From Cytidiella melzeri (Eukaryota > Basidiomycota > Agaricomycetes > Polyporales > Irpicaceae), in assembly GCA_022592445.1 (NCBI GenBank), contig JABYQR010000157.1, positions 1 to 64,000 of the forward strand: 64,000 nt of DNA, in the 5' to 3' direction. Every line of letters starts with the position of its first letter. The first letter of the stretch is position 1. A program made the translations under genes and the position numbers. Under the pieces are notes generated by a model that saw only the letters and a program-made list of their open reading frames with translations, made no database searches and was not told where the DNA came from. Shown piece by piece: positions 56,802-64,000 of the stretch.

Positions 56802-59800
56802 ACTAGCGTTAGCAAGGCCAGCACGTGGCAAGTACAATTCCTGAAGATTGAATGAAATATTACTCTTATGAGCCAGATTTGTAAGTAAACTTAATTACTT
56901 GCTGCAAGAATAAAGAGCTTGAGGGTGTCTTGTTAGATTAACTTCCAGAACATGCTACATGTGTCCTCTTGATGTATGAACTGCCTCATCCCCATTGGAA
57001 CTGCCACAGGCTGTGTTCTGATTGTAACTCCTGCTTAGAGTGCAACTAATGGTTATCAAACTTTGTGGGACAATCAGATGCAGTGGTTCCTGCCGACGCA
57101 ACTACGTCCTGTTGACGCCTAAACTGCCTCACCCCTGTTGGAACTGCCACAGGATGTGTTCTGATATAACTCCTGCTTAGAGTGCAACTGATGGTTGTCA
57201 AACTTTGTGGACAATCAGATGCAGCACTTCCTGCTGATGCAACCACAAATTTACATCATTCAAGAATGTACTAGCGTTAGCAAGGCCGGCAAGCGGCAAG
57301 TAAAATTCCTGAAGGTTTGATGACATATTACTTTTTGAGCCAGATTTTTAAGTAAACTTGGTGCTGGTAGCAGCCTAAACAAGTGATTTTGTTGGAGATA
57401 GCTTCTTCAATGAGTAATGTATAGTAAGCTGGTGGTTTGTCTTCACTGGAGCACACAATCATTCATGAAAGAAGAGGGACTGTGCTGTATTGTTTGAAGT
57501 GCAACAATGGGTGTGAGTACAGAATAAATAATCTAGATACAATTTTGTAAACTGCAGGAGCAGGGTTACAAGTGATTATGTTATTGAAAGCAAATTGAAC
57601 AAATCATATAGGGTGAAATAGTAAATTGCAACTGTTACTTTGTTACCAAGAAGAACCTCAGTAAACAGCTCTGTTCCCGGCAAGGACCTTGCCAAGCCAT
57701 CCAATCATGAATATTGACTGCATTACGGGCATTTGCAATTGGTGACACATTTGATAGGCAAGTTGATCTGGGATAAAGTAACTGTACCAGAATTGATAGG
57801 TTTTACAATTCCTGAAGAATGAAGAAGAATTGTTCCAGTGTCCTCCAGCACATTGATGCCTTTTCAGATGTGACCTTTTTGTCCCCCAAAGTGTGGGAAT
57901 TTGATGGCAGAATACAGACAGTAACAGTGTCAATAACAAAACAATGAATCCAGCTGATAGCATCACACTGACTTTGTTATCAGCCCTTTATAACTTGGCA
58001 TCAGATAACTTTTGCAATCAATATGCAGCTTTTGATTTTTACAGACTGAATATGGGTACAAATCTGTACATATAATACACCATTGGATAGCCCTATCATT
58101 TGGCAACATCCTGATACAAACATCCTGTCAATTGAAGTGAAATTAAGCAAGTTATGGCCAGTCTACTGAAAAAATTCATCCAGACTCAGATTCAAACTCC
58201 ACTCCCACTGGCAAATGATGTCCAATTCTGGTCAGGTTGATGTGCAGCAATATACAGACATTGCTTGCTCTCTGGCCAAGGAATACAATAAGAAGACATG
58301 CCACACATAGTGTTGGCTCTGAGCAAGAATTACCAGTACTTTGGAAGCTAAGTACAAATTCTCAACCCCTACATTCTTGAACAATGTGAACCTGTGGCTG
58401 CATCAGCAGTGAGTGCTGCATCTAATTGTTCCACAAGTTTCACAACTGTTAATTGCTCTCTAAGCAGGTGTTACAATCAGAACACAGCCTGCAGCAGTTC
58501 CAATGGGGGTGAGGCAGTTCAGACATCAACAGCACATGGTTGCATCAGCAGCAAGCACTGCGTCAAATTGTTGCACAAAGTTCCACAACCATGAGTTGCT
58601 CTCTGAGGAGGAATTAAAATCAGAACATAGCCTGTGGCAGTTCCAATGCGGCTGAAGCAGTTCAGACATCAACAGGATGTGGTTGCATCAGCATAAAGCA
58701 CTGCCTTTGATTCTTCCATACAGTTTCACAACCATCAGTTGCTCTATAAGCAGGAGCTACAATCAGAACACAGCCTGTGGCAGTTCCCATGGGGGTGAGG
58801 CAGTTCAGACACCAACAGCACATGGTTGCATCAGCAGCAAGCACTGCGTCAAATTGTTGCACCAAGTTCCACAACCATGAGTTGCTCTCTGAGGAGGAAT
58901 TAAAATCAGAACATAGCCTGTGGCAGTTCCAATGCGGCTGAAGCAGTTCAGACATCAACAGGATGTGGTTGCATCAGCATAAAGCACTGCCTTTGATTCT
59001 TCCATACAGTTTCACAACCATCAGTTGCTCTATAAGCAGGAGCTACAATCAGAACACAGCCTGTGGCAGTTCCCATGGGGGTGAGGCAGTTCAGACACCA
59101 ACAGCACATGGTTGCATCAGCAGCAAGCACTGCGTCAAATTGTTGCACCAAGTTCCACAACCATGAGTTGCTCTCTGAGGAGGAATTAAAATCAGAACAT
59201 AGCCTGTGGCAGTTCCAATGCGGCTGAAGCAGTTCAGACATCAACAGGATGTGGTTGCATCAGCATAAAGCACTGCCTTTGATTCTTCCATACAGTTTCA
59301 CAACCACCAGTGGCTCCATAAGCAGGAGTTACAATCAGAACACAGCCTGTTGCAGCTCCAATGGGGGTGAGGCAGTGCAGACATCAACAGGACACATGTA
59401 ACATGTTCTAGCAATTGATTTAATGAGACACCCTCATGCCCTTCATTCTTGAAGCGAGTAATTTTCTAGAATCAGCAGTGAACACTGCACATGATTAATG
59501 ACAAGATAGATGAAGCCCCTGGCTACCATTGGCTACTAGCTTCATCAATGTATGGCCCCTTTTCCCACAACCAAACCTATCAATTCTGGTACAGTCACTT
59601 TATCCCAGATTAACTTGCCTATCAAACGTGTCACCAATTGCAAATGCCTGTAATGCAGTCAATATTCATGATTGGATGGCTTGGCAAGGTCCTTGCCAGG
59701 AACAGAGCTGTTTACTGAGGTTCTTTTTGGTAACAAAGTCACAGTTGCAATTTACTATTTCATCCTATATGATTTGTTGAATTTGCTTTCAATAACATAA

Positions 59801-60185
59801 TCACTTGTAACCTGCTCCTGCAGTCTACCAAATTGTATCTAGATTATTTAACATAGTTCAACACCATTAAGAAGAAGACACATGTCAAACAATCTTTGTC
59901 TCCATGCTCTACTCCACAAGCTTGTCTTAATTCTGTACTCACACCCATCGTTGCACTTCAAACAATACAGCACAGTCCCTCTGCTTTCATGAATGATTGT
60001 GTGCTCCAGTGAATACAAACCACCGGCTCACTATACATTACTCACTGAAGAAGCTATCTCCAACAAAATCACTTGTTCAGGCTGCTACCACCACCAAGTT
60101 TATTTACACATCTGGCTCCAAGAGTAATATTTTATTCAATGTTCAGGAATCGTCCTTGCTGTTCGCCAGCCTTGCTAACACTAGT
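56802..60185. mobile_element. Foldback-like inverted-repeat element(s) with long arms
   Basis: ACTAGCGTTAGCAAGG begins at 56,802 and 57,270 and, in complement, ends at 60,185. About 57,270-57,800 is matched in reverse by about 59,550-60,185 (for instance the stretch around the words TTGCAATTGGTGACAC at 57,735). About 56,880-57,030 is matched in reverse by 59,330-59,480. The order of the arms is X, Y, X', Y', so it is not one simple palindrome; two related elements or a rearrangement are likely. No transposase is present, so it would be non-autonomous. Confidence 0.75.
58390..59395 (+). repeat. Satellite of about 143-base monomers with a 286-base higher-order unit
   Basis: About seven monomers containing GTTGCATCAGCA, AGTTCCACAACCAT, GAGTTGCTCTCTG and CAGTTCCAATG. 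The block starting at about 58,662 recurs at 58,948 (286 bases later) with no differences over nearly 300 bases that I could see. Inverted, more diverged monomers lie at about 56,980-57,250. Confidence 0.88.
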
Positions 60186-60186
60186 G

Positions 60187-60910
60187 GAAAACAACAAGGA
60201 GGTGGTGGTTGGCGTGAAGCACAAGACTTTCACCAGCTATCAGACTTTATGCAAGTATCCAGCCCAGTAAAGACCAAGTTTTTATTTGTACTACCAGTGA
60301 TGTAGTACAGAAAGACTTGCTTATCTCGCTAAAGACCAAGAGGTTAAGATGAGGGGCTAGGAGTGTACATGCAGCAGTACATATAGACTTCAGGGACATT
60401 CACACAGACCATGATTATGGCAGGCTTTGCAAGAAAGCCATGTGAAGTAAGAACAAAAGAACTAGCTAAAGGAGAACAATAGCTATTGTCTGGACTCTGA
60501 CAAGACCTCTACCTGTGAGAATCTATCCAAAAGGAGCCAGTTTTTGTATTCAGGTCTCACAGTTGTGAGAACACTCTAACCTTCAAGAGAACAATAGGAG
60601 TCCGTGTGAGTGGTAACTATAACATCTAAGCCCTGGCTATGATATGAGACATGTCGTTGTACCCATGTGGTCTTACAGAGCTAAGCCACATGCCAGTGTG
60701 ATGTAGCAGCAAATAACGTGACCATGTATAGCATCTAAGCCATGTGATATGGGCGCTTAATAGACGTGCAAGGGGTTTGCAAAGGAATTGAAAAGGGGTT
60801 GCAAAGTTATAAACTAGAGGTAAAATGCAAAAAAGGGCTAGTAGGGCCATCCACAACATAACTTAGAGGTAAATTGCAAAAAAATAAGGACTAGGCAGGC
60901 CATCCACAAC
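60187..60910. repeat. Decayed LTR of the Gypsy-1 family, start truncated
   Basis: From about 60,195 (AACAAGGAGGTGGTGG) to 60,855 it follows the Gypsy-1 LTR with many substitutions and small gaps. The last 50 bases are repeated once (60,860-60,910, GGTAAATTGCAAAAAAATAAG). The first 50 LTR bases are missing where the foldback element ends. Confidence 0.82.
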
Positions 60911-61397
60911 ACCCACAATACTTAATTGTCAATTTGTTAAGTGATTCTGTCACTTAAAACAGCTTAAAATGCTCAAAATGCTTCATTGTTCAATAATTTT
61001 GACCCCTCACCTTTTGAGTAGTCTTGTTACTGATAACCATTTTTTGTCCAGATTCTGACCAGAATACTTACTTCATTCAGTAGATTTTTGATTAATGACA
61101 GCTTTTCTTACCTAGGTGCCCAAAGTACTGATTTTTCTATAAGTGAACCTGGACTCTTACCTTTTCAAGTAATTTTGTTAGCAAAAATCAGTTTTGTTGG
61201 GAACTTGGGTGATATGCATACTTTATGAGTAATTTTATTATTGATCACAGCTTTGGCTCATAACTTGCCCATATTTATTACTTACTTTGAGAATTTAAAA
61301 TGAATTCTCAATGTTGTATCAGCCATTATTGCTTATAATATTTTGTGGACCTAACTTGCTTGCCAGAAATGCTCACTCGTAAAAGTCACAATTCCTG
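60911..61397. other. AT-rich non-coding DNA
   Basis: Nothing recognisable; short ORFs only. Confidence 0.5.
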
Positions 61398-61410
61398 AGG
61401 AATAAAGTAG

Positions 61411-61715
61411 TCTCGTTCCCAGACGTCAGGGGAGACAGGGAGACAGGGAGACAGGGAGACAAAGGCAGAGGCAGTCGCTGGCGCTCCTGCCATAAATGGA
61501 GATTTTTCGGCGAGGCCAAGTATATCGAATGATGGCGCGGATTGTTACTTAGAGTTCAGACCTCACTCAAAGTAACATTCCGCGCCATCATTGTCCAAAA
61601 TCAGCCTACGTACAAAACTACTATATTTGGCAGGAGCTCCAGCGACTGCCTAAGGGAGCTCCGCGACCGTCTCTGCCTTTGTCTCCCTGTCTCCCTGACG
61701 TCTGGAACCGAGACT
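61411..61715. mobile_element. MITE-like inverted repeat, 305 bases
   Basis: The ends are inverted copies: TCTCGTTCCCAGACGTCAGG on the left and its near complement CCTGACGTCTGGAACCGAGA on the right, with GGGAGACAGGGAGACA repeats just inside. The centre is a second palindrome (GATGGCGCGGA ... TCCGCGCCATC). AGGAATAAAGTAG stands on both sides (61,398-61,410 and 61,716-61,728), an unusually long direct repeat. No ORF; it would depend on another transposase. Confidence 0.8.
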
Positions 61716-61728
61716 AGGAATAAAGTAG

Positions 61729-63841
61729 GATTGTTCAGTGCAGGCAATTGCTCTGATGTCTCTGTAGATGTAACACAACTGCTCCCCATGGGAATTTGAT
61801 GGGAGCTACACTCAGTAACAGGCTCTGTATCAGTCAAATGAATTGAGATGATGGGGCTACATTAGATTTGTTGTTAGCCCTCTTAAACTTTGTGATCCCT
61901 CATATTCTCCAATCAAGAATACAGTTTTTGATTTTTATAGCTGGAAAATGGGTAAATATGGCACAAACTATTCACCATTAGATAGCCCTTTGTCTTCTCA
62001 ATGGGCTGGTAACAAGATCTTTCAACTTGGAGCAGAATTGAGGAAGTTGTGGCCAGATTACTGGAGAAAGTTGCTCAAACTCAGATTTACTCTCAGCCAA
62101 TCCCTTTTGTTTCAGACTTGTAGAGCATATATCAGTAAATTGTTGCTTCCATTAATCACATTCATTGATGTGTGTAATGATCACACAAAGCCTACTTGAA
62201 AACAGTCAGGGCCAAAAAAAAAGTGCCTGGTAGGGTTTGAACCAGTGACCTTACTCATCTGCAGGTGAGGTAGTAAGCCTGGTAACCCACAACACTGATA
62301 ATTCTTGCTCAATGAACAAGCATTGTTTGTGGATTGCTATGGTACAGGATTGGTAAAGTAGTGTACATGTCTACAATAGATTTGGGTGCCAATTCAGGAT
62401 GTGACACCATCCCAGCAATTACAAGAGTAGAGTTCTTATCCAAGTCTGAATGACTTCTTTCAGTGAAATGGCCATAACTTCCCTATACTTACTCTACTTA
62501 CAAGACTCCTGGATTAGGCTATTGGCATAAGATGGAGCTATCAAACAGTCTACAGTATGCATATAGTTGTGTCTATGTGCAGTCTCTGAAAGTTCAAAAG
62601 TGCATTTGGATTGCAAAAGTGACATGATACACTAGCAAAGTAAGTGGCCATCAGCTGCATTCATTGCTTGCATATTCAACTTGTTAGTGTTTGTACTTTC
62701 CATCAAATTTGCATGCTTTACATCTGAAAAAGCACCGGAACAATCAAGGAATTGGACCTGCTGAAATCCTCATCATATATATGGCCCATTCTGCTCTACT
62801 CTACAACACAAAACAATTCCAGAGCTGACCCCACAGATAGTCCATTGTAGATATAGCTCAAGACAAGCCAGCCCTGACAAAGCACACACTCAATCAATAC
62901 AGATGTAGCCGTGAGAGTTTGGGTACTACTTAGAATTCAATTGGCAATATGATCCAGTAATCAAATGTACCAGAAACCCATAAGTAGTCTAGAGTCATTC
63001 TCAATAGCCAAACTAACAGCTTCATCATCATACCATTGAATAGAAATCTGCCGCTGTGTTTAAATGTGGGCTAAAGAATGGCTGCACTTGTCTGGAGAGT
63101 TTCGAGCAGTATGTGATAGTGGGCTGTAACACTTCAGCTGTATTTAATCCAACAGGTTTATCAGCTAGAATATGGCCATGTAAAGATCAAAACCCAGCAA
63201 CATGGATAAAATTGATTAGAGTGACTACAGAATTGCTGCAATACATTGCCCTTTACAAGCATGGGTTTGAAAGTGTTATGAAGGGTTGTTTATGGCTGAC
63301 CCTTACCTTTACCCTTACCCTTGTATACCCTTACCCCTCACCCTGGAGGGTTACCCTTACCCCTGCTCATCACTAGTCATAGAAGATAGAAATCATGTTA
63401 GATCCTAGGGACAGGAAGGGAACAGGTTGTCAACAATATGGAGTCCAACCCAAGCATACAGCTATGCCCTGAGTGCTAGAATGCACAACTTATGTCACAT
63501 CTCTTCTTCAAACCTTTTGTGACTTTGTTGTATATATTGGTCTTAACATTCTTGATTGATTATTCTCCCCACTTGTACCTGATATAGGCAGGCTTACAGC
63601 TCTTTTAACCCACTTGCACTCTTATACCGTTTCCACTCACTTACTTGCATACATGACTGGCTCTTGCAAGGTCTGGTGTGTTGAATCCTGGTCCATTTGT
63701 GTTCAGGGTAGAAGTTGTTGGTGTCTCATGGGTCTCTACAATCATGAGAAGACTGTTTGTGTTGTTTCCTTGATTCTCAGTGATTCAAGGTCTGATTAAG
63801 TGGTGACTTTCTTGCCATCATTATTCTGGATTAGATTATCA
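61729..63841. other. Gene-free repeat-rich DNA
   Basis: No credible gene on either strand. It contains the tRNA-like sequence at about 62,215-62,290 and a CCCTTA-rich patch at 63,298-63,362. The start of this stretch (61,720-61,960) resembles, more distantly, the 57,800-58,080 region of the foldback element (GGAATTTGATGG..., TTTTTGATTTTTA). Confidence 0.45.
62215..62290 (-). other. tRNA-like or tRNA-derived sequence
   Basis: On the minus strand there is a good RNA polymerase III B box (GGTTCAAACCC) ending in CCAGGCAC followed by a run of nine T, like a terminator. A stem near CTCACCTGCAGATGAG sits where an anticodon arm would be. The acceptor stem does not pair well, so a tRNA pseudogene or the head of a SINE is more likely than a working tRNA. 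Confidence 0.35.
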
Positions 63842-63900
63842 ACTAGCGTTAGCAAGGCCGGCAAGTGGCAAGTACAATTCCTGAAGATTGAATGATGTAC
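63842..63900 (+). repeat. Further copy of the foldback end ACTAGCGTTAGCAAGG
   Basis: 63,842-63,895 repeats the first about 50 bases of the element at 56,802 (ACTAGCGTTAGCAAGGCCGG, then AAGTACAATTCCTGAAGATTG). Confidence 0.75.
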
Positions 63901-64000
63901 AGTCAACGCTCATTTAACGCATACCCCTCAGTGGGCACGAAAAAGTATGGGTTATGAGGATTATGGGCTACACGGATGTTACCACAGTAAGTGCCCATAG
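63901..64000 (+). mobile_element. Possible end of another TA-target DNA transposon, cut by the window edge
   Basis: The foldback copy stops at TACAGTCAACGCTCATTTAACG. CAGTCAACGC next to TA resembles a terminal repeat of the pogo/Tigger type. No coding part is in the window. Confidence 0.35.

Noticed and set aside
58662..59244. Repeated 98-codon ORFs on the minus strand
   Set aside because: They are the satellite read in one frame; no start context or conservation independent of the repeat.
63298..63362. Telomere-like CCCTTA repeats
   Set aside because: The word is CCCTTA, not CCCTAA, the run is irregular and short, and it lies inside repeat DNA.
1..64000. CRISPR arrays, bacterial operons, Shine-Dalgarno sites
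   Set aside because: The DNA is eukaryotic; the repeats present are transposons, satellites and minisatellites.

Overview
The window looks like nuclear DNA of a wood-decay mushroom (Agaricomycete basidiomycete). Its genes carry many 50-70 base introns with CT-rich acceptors. It has a pyranose 2-oxidase gene beside an aldos-2-ulose dehydratase-like gene, a pairing that fits lignocellulose-decaying basidiomycetes, and an F-box-like gene with a Cys-Trp-Tyr-Gly tail that I associate with Agaricomycetes. More than half of the window is transposon-derived.

Layout. 1-12,420 is a relic of a Mutator-like (MULE) transposon whose transposase ORF is split by an almost complete Ty3/gypsy element (Gypsy-1, 224-8398, 692-base LTRs, target duplication GTAGC). 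12,420-15,190 is non-coding DNA with palindromes and a possible inverted-repeat pair. 15,190-33,330 is the host-gene island: an F-box-like gene (-), the checkpoint clamp loader RAD17 (+), a membrane-anchored coiled-coil gene (+), pyranose 2-oxidase (-, 23 exons including 10- and 6-base microexons), a divergently oriented decayed aldos-2-ulose dehydratase gene (+), and an F-box/beta-propeller-like gene (+). 33,920-38,770 is a DNA transposon with TA duplications whose reading frame joins a Ulp1-like cysteine peptidase to a DDE transposase. A small secreted-protein gene (38,779-39,291) is squeezed between that transposon and the next.

39,559-56,431 is a nested stack. An old LTR element (Outer-LTR, 236-base LTRs, duplication ATCTT) holds in one LTR a solo LTR of the Gypsy-1 family (duplication AGAGT). 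That solo LTR was itself hit by a short LTR-like insertion (duplication GAAAG) and by a 3.55 kb hAT transposon (duplication GTCACATG). The interior of the old element holds a second gypsy element (Gypsy-2, 45,233-53,498) with mismatched flanks. 56,437-64,000 is gene-free: inverted-repeat (foldback) arms, a 143/286-base satellite, a decayed Gypsy-1-family LTR, a MITE-like inverted repeat, and the first bases of what may be another DNA transposon at the right edge.

How parts work together. Pyranose 2-oxidase makes 2-keto sugars and hydrogen peroxide; aldos-2-ulose dehydratase would convert the 2-keto sugar to pyrone antibiotics such as cortalcerone. Here the oxidase reads as fully intact, while the dehydratase shows several apparent frameshifts and one missing splice acceptor AG. 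Both gypsy elements carry an extra ORF between the 5' LTR and gag with a similar C-terminal pattern, which may be an undescribed retrotransposon protein. All similarity statements rest on reading motifs by eye; no searches were run.
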